A stretch of DNA of 64,000 nucleotides from Spirodela intermedia (Eukaryota > Streptophyta > Magnoliopsida > Alismatales > Araceae), in assembly GCA_902729315.2 (NCBI GenBank), contig LR746280.1, positions 2,600,501 through 2,664,500 on the forward strand, in the 5' to 3' direction. Shown in pieces: positions 1 through 10,814 of the stretch (positions are counted from its first letter, which is position 1; each line of letters starts with the position of its first letter). The position numbers were made by a program, and so were the translations under genes. Under the pieces are notes generated by a model. It was given only the letters and a program-made list of their open reading frames with translations. It had not been told where the DNA came from and ran no database searches.

Positions 1-723
1 GTGTCACTCTCCACTACACCCTATGGCCTTTATGTGAATAAAAAATATTTTTATATAATTAATACCATTTTGCATATTATAATATTTTATAAAATTAAGT
101 GACCACCGAAGGAAGTGTGAGAATTGTATATTTGGTTTCTAATATTTCAAGTGAGATTAAATAAATGGGGGGTAAACCATAAGTTGGGTCCCATCCTCAT
201 CTATCAAGCTTTGACCTGATCCTCTTGGTTCTTGCATTTGTTTCCAATTGTGCATGTCAACCCTTTGTACTTCTACTTTGTCCCACTCAAAGTAGATAAA
301 ATCCAATACGACCAATTATGGCCAATTTTTAAATATAATTTCAGCCTCAAAATTATTCCCACAAGGGAAATAGGCTCTAAGTACTTTCTGCACTTGTGAC
401 GTGGTTGCTTTGTACTTTCTCTCTCTACTTTCCTCTAGTCCCAAGCTACATCTTGAGCCTTGGACAAGAGTCCTAGTTGACTCCCACATAGTCCCAAGAT
501 TCAGCTCATCTAAAGTCTTGCAAGTTAACAGAGAACAAGCATGTAGGAAATGCAACGTCCCCTAAGCAACAGCAACATTGGCAACTGTTGCACTCACTTT
601 GTGTACCAATCTCATTTTGATCACTTAGATGATGGACATACTTGTGCCAAGGACAACTGCTGCACAGTGCATTACATGATTGGACGGTGCTAGGAGCCCC
701 AGGATGCATCCCATCACCCATGA
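1..723. other. Intergenic / 3' flank of the NIP gene
   Basis: No coding exon is recognisable here. The part next to 724 is the presumed 3' untranslated and downstream region of the minus-strand aquaporin gene. The rest is ordinary AT-rich plant intergenic sequence. Short open frames on both strands show no family resemblance. Confidence 0.5.
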
Positions 724-1233
724 TCAAAGGCTGTTATTCCTTGACATGCTCTTCAAGAACGATCCACTCTTGGTGATCTCCCGCAAGGGCTTGTCAGTGA
801 ATCTAATGAGGTTGTACACAGAGCCTCCTAGGAAGGTCCCAATGATGGGGCCCACCAAGTAGACCCAAATCCCTTTGTAGTTGTGCATGACGATGGCGGG
901 GCCCAGGCTCCTAGCTGGATTCATCGACGCCCCAGAGATTGGTCTACAGTGCCACGTCACACAGAGTCATCAAGTTAGGAGGGTGAGCTACAATGGGTCA
1001 AACCCATTGAAAGCTAAAGAATAATTAAATTATAATAGATTCTTTTACATACATAATCGAATAATTAAATATGGCAGGCCACACATCTACAAATTAAATA
1101 ATAATAAATAATTTAAAAATAGTTGAATAATTACCCAGCCACGAAGACATTCAGCGTGATCGTTGACCCAACCGCTATCCCGGCCAGTTCTCCGATCTGA
1201 ACAAATTCGACGGACTATCAGGCAAAACTGTGT

Positions 1234-1271
<38 letters not shown>

Positions 1272-2413
1272 CTAACGGCTCTGTTGTCGGTGGCCACGCC
1301 GGAGATGACGAACATGAGGAGGAAGGAGGTGATGATTTCGAGGACAAAGGACTGCATGTCCGATCCGGCGGGGGTTGTCCCGAAGAAATGGGCGGGCTTC
1401 GGGCTGAGGACCTCGTAGAGGGTGAAGCTCGCCAGCATGGATCCGCAGATCTGGGAGAGTACGTAGATGGGCACCTGCAATTCATCCATGGATATTCATT
1501 CGCCGTAATCTATCCAAAAATGGCAAACACTTCCAGGTTTGGGGGACGAAGAAGAAGACGACGACAACGTCAAAGAGTAGCAGAAGAGTAAGGGAAAGAA
1601 AGTTCGAAATCTTTGAAAGGGAAGCGGAATATTGATCCGCCATAATCTATCCAAGAATGGTAGACACCTACAGGTTTGGAGGAGGAAGAAGAAGACGGCG
1701 ACGAGGCGAGGGAAGAGATGGAGAGGAATGTGGGAAAGAAAGGTCTACTTCTTTGAAAGCGAAGCGGGAGATTCAGCCGCCATAATCTATCTAAAAATGG
1801 TAAACACTTGTAGGTTTGGAGGAGGAGGAAGAAGGAGAGGAATGGGAAGAGGAGAGGAGTGTGGGAAACAAGGGTCTACTTCTTTGAAATTGATGCGCGA
1901 GATTCATCCGCCATAATCTATCCAAAAATGGTAAAAGCTTGCAGGTTTAAAGTAGGACGAAGAAGAAGAAGATAACGATGAAGAGGAGGAGAGGAGTGTG
2001 GGAAAGAAAGGTCTACCTCTTTGAGAGGGAAGCGGCGGAAGATTGCGAAGGTGATGGTGACGGCGGGGTTGAAATGGGCGCCGGAGATGTGGCCGACGGC
2101 ATAGACCATCACCATCACCACCAAGCCCCAGGTTATGCAGATCCCAGGGAAGGACACCGATCCGTACATCTTGTTCACCGCCACCGAGCCGCATCCGGCG
2201 AATATCACGAAGAAGGTCCCCACCACCTCGGCGATCGTCTGCACCAGGCACCGCAGAAAGTTAGCGCCGCTTCGAAAGGCCGGCGGCGGCGGCAGAAGAG
2301 ACCTTCTGGATAAGGCGAACGACTCCCGTGGAGGAGAGGCAGTCTCCCTGCCGGGTTTCTTCCCCTCTCGCGTTCTCCTCATCGACGTGCTCCGCCGCCG
2401 GCGACGTCGCCAT
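724..2413 (-). CDS. NIP1: NOD26-like intrinsic protein (NIP subgroup I aquaporin), five exons
   Basis: Membrane channel for water and small uncharged solutes such as glycerol, by family. Coding exons on the minus strand are 2413-2303, 2238-2017, 1474-1277, 1196-1135 and 943-724. Phases agree throughout and give 270 residues, normal for NIPs. Both NPA boxes are present, [10 protein letters not shown] (N94) and [10 protein letters not shown] (N206). Positional counting gives the selectivity filter W74, V194, A203, R209, the W-V-A-R set of NIP subgroup I. The C-terminal SGSFLK (S259) matches the calcium-dependent kinase site of soybean nodulin 26. The start is the ATG of [10 protein letters not shown]; exon 1 ends VRLIQK and joins [10 protein letters not shown], as in other NIPs. 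Introns 1 (64 bp) and 3 (80 bp) are very short. The gene looks intact. The exact solute cannot be read from sequence. Confidence 0.93.
1237..1269. repeat. (GA)n microsatellite inside NIP intron 3
   Basis: About 16 GA units fill much of the 80-bp intron 1197-1276. On the coding (minus) strand this reads as CT, so it sits where a polypyrimidine tract is expected, though closer to the donor than the acceptor. Length changes here could affect splicing; that is inference. Confidence 0.9.
1500..2050. repeat. Tandem repeat of about 130-140 bp forming NIP intron 2
   Basis: Four imperfect copies begin near 1502, 1638, 1779 and 1909. Each carries the plus-strand words ATAATCTATC, AGGTTTGGAGG (or a variant), a GAAGAAGAAG-rich middle and AGGTCTACTTCTTTGAAAG. 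The last word is the reverse of the exon 2/intron 2 junction at 2016-2017, so the unit contains the donor region. The rightmost copy runs into exon 2 itself. Intron 2 (1475-2016) is therefore made almost wholly of copies of its own 5' end. Confidence 0.85.
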
Positions 2414-2999
2414 TCCACCTGCAGTAGGGAGAGAGAGAGAGGAAGAAGAAGAAGAAATTGAGGAGAGAGAAACTGGAGGGTTTCTGACGTGGGAGAGAGG
2501 AGGAAAGGGGGGAGATCTTGAGGAAGGAGGGACGGCTGGCACTTGGGTGGAGACCGTTGGACGCTCGCCGGAGCAGAGGCTCCGCTTGCCCGCGGCGGAT
2601 TCGCTGGACCGTTGCGGCGTGGTCGGGATACCCCAGCAGAACGCGTCGGCGGAGGTACACATAACGGTAACTAATGATCATCTCATCGGATACCCGTTTA
2701 TTCCAGAAGAACACTATATTAATTTACATTACTCTTGGAAAAATCATCAACTTACCGGGGGGATTTTTCTATAGTTACCTATAATCACGTATTCCATACA
2801 TTTGGCATATGATCTTGTATTTGATTCAACCTATCGACCATGATATGTATGCTTAAAATAAATCACTTAAAATGTTCATCCAAGGAAATTAGGATTAGCA
2901 TTTTTGGAAAACGGTAGTTGACCATGTTATCCTAACTTTTAGACTTAAATGATTTTATAATTTGGGTCTGAAAGTCAACTCGATACTTACAGTCCAGTA

Positions 3000-3590
3000 C
3001 ATTGATGATTTTGTTTGAATGAGGAATCCAAGCATAGTGAATGATGATGATAAGGAATAATATCAGTATTTTTTTTGGCTGAATAATTTATTATTATCAC
3101 TTTTGATATGGGTAACCATGTAATTAAGCATGTCAAACATTTTATGTAAATATATTTGAGTAAAATTGACATGATTTTAATATTTATTAAAAAATTTTAA
3201 TGACTCACAGTAAAAGACTGTGTAAGAAACATAAAAAAATCTGTAAAATATAATTAAGAATTATCTCCAAAGCAAGTAGAACCCAAAATAATTAATAATT
3301 TAATTTTATTCGAATGATAACCGAAGCATAGTGAGCACTGATGATGGAGAATAATATTAATAATTAAAATTATTTTTTGGCTAAATAATTTATGAAGATC
3401 ACTTTTGATATGGATAACCATGTAATTAAAGATGTCAAAGATTTTATGTAAAATAGTAAAAATGACTTTATTTTTGTATTTATTAAAAAACATTGAATAA
3501 CTCACACCAAAATAAAGAATATATATTGAGATTGTGTAATAAACATAAAAAATCTGTAAAATGTAATCGAGAATAGTTTCAAAAATGTTT
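3000..3590. repeat. Diverged tandem duplication, unit about 300 bp
   Basis: Sequence from about 3005 to 3262 recurs from about 3300 to 3577. Shared words in the same order include CATAGTGA, TTTTTTGGCT, ATCACTTTTGATATGG, TAACCATGTAATTAA, TATTTATTAAAAAA, AACATAAAAAA and TCTGTAAAAT. The unit is very AT-rich and has no coding content. It may be an old non-autonomous element or a local duplication; I cannot name a family. Confidence 0.75.
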
Positions 3591-3639
3591 AGAACAAAAA
3601 GAAGTAAAACTTATTAAAGTGTCCGCAAATTACGTAAAA

Positions 3640-4010
3640 AAAAGAGATTGGCCCGGTTCGGACCGGGCCAGGGGTGACCGGTTCGGAATGTTCGAAATCC
3701 GTCCGGACGAAAGGCCGTGGACCTGAAGCCGTCTTTTTTGTGGGGCCCACATCCGTTCGAGCTACTCGTCATCAGGGGTGACTATAAATACAACGTCAAA
3801 GAATTTGATTTCCCGCCCTCGCCCTCGCCTTCGCCCTCATGCTTGTCTAGGGTTCCTGCTTTGCCTTGATCTGCTTTGGACCGGGGACGGTTCCAGCTGA
3901 GGTCATCTCCCCACCATCGAGGTAGGGTTTGATCCCGCTGTTCATCCACTCTTTGATGCTTGTATCATTCTGGGATCTATAAGGTAGGGTTTTTTTTTTT
4001 GTTTTTTTTT
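3640..4010 (+). promoter_or_regulatory. Relic promoter and 5' leader of the UAP56-like pseudogene
   Basis: A GC-richer block with a TATA-like ACTATAAATAC at about 3781-3791 is followed by a pyrimidine-rich leader (CCCGCCCTCGCCCTCG) and CTAGGGTT-type words common in plant leaders. A possible leader intron opens at GAG|GTAGGG near 3920. It ends just before the first helicase exon, after a T-run and CTAG near 4014. The layout fits the 5' end of a housekeeping gene, but the start codon downstream is missing. Confidence 0.45.
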
Positions 4011-4014
4011 TGAC

Positions 4015-4115
4015 TAGGGATAATGACGCCTCCGCGGAGGAGTTTCTTGACTACGAGGAGGACGAAGAAAGGGCCCCTGACTCCGCTGCAGCTAAGGGCA
4101 AAGTGAGAAAGAAGT
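4015..4115 (+). pseudogene. UAP56: UAP56/RH56-type DEAD-box RNA helicase, first-exon relic
   Basis: The frame reads DNDASAEEFLDYEEDEERAP, then DSAAAKGKVRKK. This matches the acidic N-terminus of plant UAP56 (RH15/RH56), where DN-x-A, LDYEEE, PDS and KK occur in that order just before GYVG. UAP56 loads mRNA export factors and acts in splicing. The ATG expected a few codons upstream is gone, replaced by a T-rich run. The exon ends at a plausible donor, GAA|GTAAGG; alternatively an in-frame TAA follows RKK. No exon with the ATP-binding motif (AKSGMGKT) could be found downstream, so I call this a dead gene. Confidence 0.7.
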
Positions 4116-6691
4116 AAGGTTACGTCTCCTTTTAGTTGCTCTAGCTTCTGGTGCTTTTGCCTTATCTGGTGCTTATTAAACCTACTTCAATTTTGGTACG
4201 ATGGTTTCTTTTCCTACACTTCTTTCTCGTTAACGGATAGGCTATCGTGTCTTTTTTTATGGTGTGAAAATGGCTTACTCATCTCTGGATAATTTGTACT
4301 CTGAATCTGGTATTTATTTTTTACGTTTGTGTTTTCTTGCTTGATATCCGGGGTAACTTGGCTGCGGGACTACAAATCTACGAAGGATTTTTTTTGAAAA
4401 TTACTCTTTATGCAATTCTCAGGAAGAAAAGTTTCACCTAGTTGGAGTGACAAGGGCACAACGTTGATGGGGATCCCAGTGTCCTTGATCTCGTCTGTTT
4501 AAGCGTTATTGGCTTACACTTTTCATCTTTGATACCATAATACGTCTGATGGTATGCTGCAATCGTTTATTGAGGAACATGTCTTTGTTCTTAGAGTGCA
4601 CATGTTATTGGGACTTCCTTGTAACGTACAGGTGTACCTGGAGGATTAGGTGGCTAATGCATTGCCATGGAATACCTAGGTTGTGAGAGTATAAGAGTTT
4701 GATGGATGTTAGGATTCTGGGATACATGTAAAAAAGTTTCAATGGTCTAGTTTGTATGTATAAAAAAGGGGGAGGGGGGGTTCTGATAATCAATCGAAAG
4801 GCCCTGGGCAAACACTGAGAGGAATTTGGGTGGGAGCTTCCATGGACATTTAACACAGTCTTTGTGCGGCTGCGGCTCCATAAGAATCAGTATGTTGGTA
4901 AGGCAATATGTTGTTTTCTCAGTAAAGAGTGTGCTTCATTAGTTGCAGTATTGTTATTACATTTGGATGGATTTTACAGGAGACAATTGCAGTGTCATGT
5001 GTTTTCGGATTATTTTGACAAAGATGTGCTAAGTAAAACAAGTGCTATGCATGTTTTTAACATGAAGGATAACCTTTTTAAATATACCGTTGCGACTTCA
5101 ATGGATAACTGGATTCGTTATCATTAAGATAATGCTTTTGTTCTCTCAGTCATCTCCTCTCCCCCTTGAATGAGTGAGAAGGCAACTATTTTTTTTCCTG
5201 ACACACGTTATTAGCAGACATCCAGAAGTATATTCCAATCTTAGTACGTCTGATTCAAAGGATATCGTGCTCTTAATTGAGAGCGAATAGAAACTAGCAT
5301 TTTATTCAATCAGATGGTCAGGATTTGTCGTATGAACATTGCATTGCATTGCATTAAGTTTGACAGAAGGAAATTAAAATAAGGATTCAATCTTCATTAA
5401 TAGAATTGCTTGATTCACAGGGAAAATAAATTTTGGGAGATCTGATGTATCTCTATGCGTGTGCAGGATATGCTTTATTCAATGCCAACTAGGCTAGTTA
5501 TGTTGAACGGGTTGGACTTTTTGGCAGCGAGGAACATATGCCAATCAAATGGGGGTCATCAACATGAGATTGCTGTGGCAGACATTTAGAAGCATGGTTG
5601 TGCGATTAATATCTTATATGGTTGGTAAAATCTCATGGAGATGGTTTGAAAGCATGAAGAAGAGACAATGAGTGCACCTGTTTAGAGATAGGACCATCAA
5701 ATCTATGGATGTTTGAAAATAGAGAATGTGTTGGAGATCAGAGAAAATTCGGTGGTAGGAAAGAAAGATATCTTTTGTGGTGTTTTGAATTCAAATTGTG
5801 TCGTATGATAGAATCTAGAGCAGGACCTGTATATGGTACGCTGTGAGGTGGTATTTGGTGGATGAACGTGAGTATGGCAGGCTTGGAATCTTCAATCGTC
5901 AATATTCTGGAAACATAAAGAATGTATTTTGTTTACAGCACTCATTTTTATGCATTCATATTCAAATCAAGTTTTACTTCGAAGTTGAGCAAACTCATAC
6001 TTAGTTCTGGTTGGATCCGGGGGTTTCAAGGATACCAGGGTGGTAGTCCATATGGTACGCTCAGGTGCAGCTTTTCAACATAGATTTTACTTTTTTCGAA
6101 ATTTAAACTAATATAATTTTTCGACATGCCAGTTAATATAATTTCTATGTGCACAAAATCTTTCCATCACGAGAAAATAAATAAAAAATTAAATTATATT
6201 TTTAATGAAAGTGGACAATAACATGATCATTAGTTTTGTGTAAGAAGTATGTGAGTATACATCCATGTACACATTCATGTCAAAGACATTAAGAAAAGAT
6301 CCCTATAGAAGAGCCAAAAAAACACTTAGATACTGCATGGTACTGACCTCAAAAAATTATATTGTATGGTTTATTCATATTTGATCCTTTCTGTGGCTAT
6401 TTACAGACAGAGCTGATTGGGCAAGCTGTTTTTAAACATACTTTTGTGAACAAATGTTTGGCTGATCTTGAACGTAGCTGAATATGCAGCCATTTGAGGA
6501 CATCTTGCTGACCAATTTGCTTGCAGATGCTTTGACAGCTGGCACATTAGGCCAAGCTCGAGTTGTGCAAATATAATAGAATTTGGTTGGGCTGTGCCTT
6601 TCAGTCTACTAGTTGCTCTACTCATAAGGAATTCGATGTTTTTAATTAACTTCTCTTCCTTTTTCCATCCGTGAAAATCTTTCCCTGTGGA
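4116..6691. other. Non-coding stretch between UAP56 relic exons
   Basis: This interval should have held the helicase core exons, but I could not identify them. A weak, unconvincing resemblance to the GTPGR region occurs near 4628-4660. An 87-codon plus-strand open frame (4864-5127) and a 74-codon minus-strand frame (6401-6625) have no recognisable motifs. The rest is AT-rich. Confidence 0.4.
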
Positions 6692-6975
6692 TGTTGGGTA
6701 GTTGTTGGCTTTGGGCTCCAGTTTTCATTTAATAATAAGAGAATATTGTGTCAGAATTAGTGGTAATTGTTTCAATTATTTATTATATTATTTTCTTCAC
6801 TGTATTTTTTGTCTGATGCTTAGTCTTGAATCGATGTGGTCCAGTCTTGCCTGGTTCAACCTTTATATTGTCGCATAGTATAAATACTAGATCCGAGCAT
6901 TAATAAAGTGAGTATATTGTTTTTCACCCTTTATCTATGACCTAGGGTTCTCCGCCTGTGATGCAACACTTGACA
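6692..6975 (+). repeat. Copia 5' LTR
   Basis: The boundaries are set by TG at 6692 and CA immediately before the tRNA-Met primer binding site at 6976. A TATA box lies about 97 bp before the LTR end, followed by AATAAA near 6902. No second copy was found in the window, so age cannot be estimated by LTR comparison. Confidence 0.75.
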
Positions 6976-7141
6976 TGGTATCAGAGCCAAAGGTTTGATT
7001 GGGCATCTCTACTTATTTGGGACGTCTCCATCATAAGGCGCCTTTTTCAATGAGGAGAAGACAAAGGGTTCATGCATTCTTGTCATTTATGTTGAGCTTC
7101 ATTTAAGACATTGGGTGGGTTCAGTGATTCAAGGTATTGTT

Positions 7142-7850
7142 ATGTCTGAAACAACACCTACAACTGGATCTTCTCGATTTCAAGTGTTCGAACGAACCCA
7201 ACCATATGGGGAGTTGCCTATCTAACCATTGGGAAAACTGGATGGGCAACGTTTCCTTAATTGGTCTCAAGTGATTTGAACAGTGTTGAAAGGTAGAGGG
7301 CAGATCAGCCATCTCCTAGGCACAGGGCCTAAACTTGGAGATCCTCACTTTGAGTTGTGGGATGAAGAAGATTCTAGAATTATGATGTGGCTATGGATTA
7401 CCATGATACTGGAAATTAGCAATACTTGCATGCTCTTAGCTATAGCCAAGGATATTTGGGATGACATATATCAAACTTATTCCAGAGCTAGAGATTCAGC
7501 ATACATATACGAGTTGAAGATGAAAATGATGACAACTAAACAGGGAAATAAGATTGTAATCGAGTATGCAAATCAATTGAAGATGTTATGGCAGGAGTAT
7601 GATCATGACAAGCCGATTAATATGACAAGCCCTAAAGAGGGAGCCATTTACAAAGATTATGCAGAGCATGACAGAACTTATGGATTTCTTGCTGGGCTCG
7701 ATCCAAAATTTGATCAGCTGAGAGTCCAGATCCTTGAGGAGAGAGATTACCATCCTTCAATGAGGTGGTGGCATTGGTTAGGGTGAGGAGAGCAGAAGAG
7801 GTCTAATGCTTCACTTGCAAAGTATGGAGAACACAACATTTGTGGCTAGA
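7142..7850 (+). pseudogene. Copia Gag (UBN2-type) with stops and a frameshift
   Basis: The reading frame from ATG 7142 carries Gag landmarks: YGELPI, LDGQRFLNWSQ, WDDIYQTYSRARDSA, YELKMKM, FLAGLDPKFDQLRVQILE. These match the Copia Gag/UBN2 family. Stops occur after ELPI and after SQVI. The longest open part is 7283-7786. Near 7755 the frame shifts by one base, where SFNEVVALVR continues in another frame. Gag would form the particle; here it is broken. Confidence 0.85.
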
Positions 7851-9267
7851 GGTGGCAATAGTCCAACTATAAGTAAGGAGAGAGTCAAGGCCAATCAATC
7901 CCCACCTCTACTTGGATAATCAAATAATCAAAGCTGTGACCATTGGGATACCCTATGTTGCAGCTACTGCAAGAAGGCATATCACACTCATGAACAACGC
8001 TAGAAGCTTCATGGAAACCTCAAAGTCAAGAGTATGGTCAGAAGGGAGTGCTCACGCTCATTTCACAATTGCACAGTAAAGTCAAGCAACACCATAGGAA
8101 CATGGTCATTTCATCCGAGACTTGGTTGAGAAGGTGCAATCCTCTAGCATCATGCTCCTTTGTACATTTTGGTGAGTTTTCATCTTTTCTTGAATTAAGT
8201 GCCCAAATACTCCTACTTCCTAGATGATAGATTCACGATCTACTGAACATATGACGAATCTGTCACTTATTTTTTTCTACATGCTCTCTTTGTCCAATGA
8301 AAAGGAAAATAGCCATAGCTGAGGGGTCCTTAATTAATCACCATATTAGGTGTAGGAAATGTTTGCATTAATTCTTCCCTAATCTTGAGTAATGTCTTTC
8401 TTCATGTTCCTAGGTTGTCCACAAATTTTGTCTATTAAAAAAACTTGTAAATTTATTTTGTGAATTGGTTTTCTATCATAATGTTGTGTTTAATGACAAA
8501 GGATAGGGAAGGAAGATTGTACATGACAGAGAACGGAATGGACTCTACTACCTTGAAGTATCGTGCCAATCAAACATTGTGAAGGGTGACTTATCTTTTG
8601 AACCGCCACTCGTCCTACATTGAAAAAGTCTGGCTTCAATGTTGGGGACTCAGGCGTCCATCCTTTACAACCATCTAAACTCTATTTCTATCTTTTTTTC
8701 AAAGTGTAAGTGTTGAACACTTTAATTATGATTTATGTGAATTCATGAAACATAGACATATATCAGTTCCCATTAGTATGTATGATGTTTTCAACTACAA
8801 TCAGCAAGGAGATTCTGTCTGTTTACAAGATTTTTATGCAAAGATGTAATAGTCTATGCGTAACTTGTTTCATATTTGTAGTTCAGGCCGAATCATGAGT
8901 ATTTATGCATGCAGTTGTGGAGGTTGTAGTCATGGTCATAGACCAAAATCATGGTCATTTTGTGAAATCAATGGCAGAATTAGGTGGGGAGAAGATCAAT
9001 CCAGAATTTTCATTGGAGTTGTCTAATGAAAATTTATCTCTATATTGTCAATCCATAATTTACCTTACCTTATGGTTTCAGAAGATTGCAACTGAACTTA
9101 GACAGTAGTATTGTTTTCTTGCCTTGCTTGATATTGTGGATGATCCTATAATGTCATATTAAACGACAAATAATGTGTAGAATCTTTACGAACTCATATT
9201 TACATTGATGGACTCAGGTCATAAAACTTTGGCTGCTTTTCTCGTGATCCTATCTTTCTCCTTTCAG

Positions 9268-9322
9268 CCAATGGAGATATGTAGATGATGAGGCTAAGTC
9301 GACATAATGTGGTTTAGTTCAG
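9268..9322 (+). pseudogene. UAP56: UAP56 relic exon (PMEIYVDDEAK region)
   Basis: After a good acceptor (CTTTCAG) the sequence reads PMEI and then, allowing a 2-base loss, DDEAK and GLVQ. This is the segment of UAP56 that joins the two helicase domains. The frame is broken. It lies about 80 bp before the next relic exon, as expected in the parent gene. Confidence 0.75.
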
Positions 9323-9401
9323 ATACTATCTCCTCTTTATAACTCTTTCTTGCGTACCCCATCAATTGGTTTGCTTCATGAGGGTCACTATTTTGGAATT
9401 A

Positions 9402-9586
9402 CATTGCATCAAGCTGAGTGAGTTGGAGGGCAACCGGAAATTGAATGACCTTTTAGATGCTCTTGACCTCAGTCAAGTTGTGATCTTTGTCAAAAGTGAT
9501 AGCAGAGCTAGTGGATCTTGACAAACTTCTTGTCAAGTTTGATTTTCTATCGAATTGTATTAATTCTGAGATGTCACAGGCAGAAT
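9402..9586 (+). pseudogene. UAP56: UAP56 relic exon (start of helicase domain 2)
   Basis: The frame begins [18 protein letters not shown] and continues [14 protein letters not shown], then SRA, closely matching the start of the second RecA-like domain of UAP56. An extra base near 9510-9515 shifts the frame, after which [10 protein letters not shown] and INSEMSQAE follow, matching the family's LNKLLVECNF and HSGMSQEE. Stops come next. Exons for LVATDLVGRGID and the C-terminus were not found. Together with 4015-4115 this shows a dead helicase gene about 5.6 kb long that has taken a Copia insertion. Confidence 0.85.
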
Positions 9587-9599
9587 AGTAAATGAATAA

Positions 9600-10810
9600 T
9601 GGGATTGCTCTGTGTGTTTATAACTACTTATCTCTTTGTGATGGACAATCAAGCTTATGCCTCAATGAAATCTGAGAACTAAAAGTTTCTTGTTGGAAGA
9701 GCTGTTCTACTTTGTTATTTGGCTCTTTTTTTAATTTCCAAGTGGTTTTTTGAAATCAAATTCAATCAAGAAATCTCAATTTATGTTTTTACTTGCTTGA
9801 CTGTGTTTTAGTGATCTAATGGTCAGAATGATAATGGTGTTCCACTGCAACCAAATGTTCTATTTGAATATATTAAATTTATTTATCCCGGTAGTTCAGA
9901 GTTTTGTCTATCCAAAAATGGTGCTAATGTTCAATTTTTGGTCTCTTTTTACTAGTTTTTTCTTTTTTCTTTTCTTGATTGTAAGGAGAGTTGGGTTTGG
10001 ATTTTACGAAGTTGGGTTCGGGTTGACATAGCAATTTGAAGCATTGGACTTCATTTCGAAGTTTATTTTCGTGTTTGTATTTTGATTACATATTTTATGA
10101 ATAAAAACTTACATATACCTATAACTTTGAATTATATATTTTCTTTCTATTTTTACCCTAACCTGATTCCGCTGTAGTCTGAATCCAGATTAGTTTCCAT
10201 TGGACTTGTCTAATTTGGTTGTCTATTCCGATTTAGAAGACCATAAGGAGGGTAAAAACTAGGTGGGGAGAAGAACATGAAACTGAAAAGATGTAGAAAG
10301 TAAGAAAAATGAAACCTTTGTTGCCTCTGGCTGTCATATCTATCATGTATGGATTTTGGTGGTTTGTTATAAAGAGAGTAAAAAACTTGTTAGAAAATTA
10401 TATTCTTATAGTTTTACAAAATACAACTAATTTTTATATGGCTGGGGGTCATAATGTTTCTTAGACCTATTTTTTTATTGTTTCACATTTTTTGGCAGAA
10501 TTTTAATAGAGCATTAGATAAGACATAGACTTTAGTAGAGATGGATTCAATGACAACTAAGAGAACAAAAATCAGAAATATGAGTTGTAATCCTAGTTGG
10601 GTAGTGGGTTCTAGTTAGAACCCTAGCTGGTGACCACTCCAAAGGGCCACTGTTCTCCACTCACCATAAAATGTCTTAATTCCCCATTTTCATCTTTGTC
10701 GTCTTCCCTCATTTCTCTTCTCTTACACCATTGTCAAATGCCCCCCCTATAAATTAAAATTTACCCCATAGCCCTTCCTCATATTTGTAATATGAGTTGG
10801 AGGTCTATCA
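9600..10810. other. AT-rich stretch without a recognisable gene
   Basis: The expected last UAP56 exons are absent or too decayed to read. About 10,570-10,823 could be the 3' LTR of the minus-strand Gypsy relic that follows, since a purine tract and ORF end lie just above 10,823, but no partner LTR was found. Confidence 0.35.
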
Positions 10811-10814
10811 ATAC

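Larger units (their letters stand above)
6692..8830 (+). mobile_element. Degenerate Ty1/Copia retrotransposon, 5' LTR to pre-integrase domain
   Basis: The 5' LTR is 6692-6975 (about 284 bp). It begins TGTTGGG, has a TATA box TATAAATAC at 6879-6887 and AATAAA near 6902, and ends CA before a primer binding site TGGTATCAGAGCC (6976-6988) matching initiator tRNA-Met. Gag starts at ATG 7142, with two in-frame stops before 7283 and a frameshift near 7755. The zinc knuckle near 7955-8000 has Arg in place of the last Cys (CSYCKKAYHTHEQR). The protease DSGA motif is DSRS at 8230. A GAG-pre-integrase domain is readable about 8510-8800. No integrase core, reverse transcriptase or 3' LTR was found. The copy is inactive. 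Confidence 0.85.

Noticed and set aside
2261-2662. Alternative long minus-strand frame covering the NIP start (133 codons)
   Set aside because: Only its part from ATG 2413 to 2303 fits NIP exon 1. Upstream residues do not match the family and the remainder runs through the 64-bp intron.
4628-4730. Possible GTPGR-containing UAP56 exon after an ACAG acceptor
   Set aside because: Only a few residues (VPGG) agree and stops follow at once, too weak to annotate.
6401-6625. A minus-strand frame with a YSATF word resembling helicase motif III
   Set aside because: The flanking residues do not match any DEAD-box family in order, and the orientation is opposite to the UAP56 relic exons.
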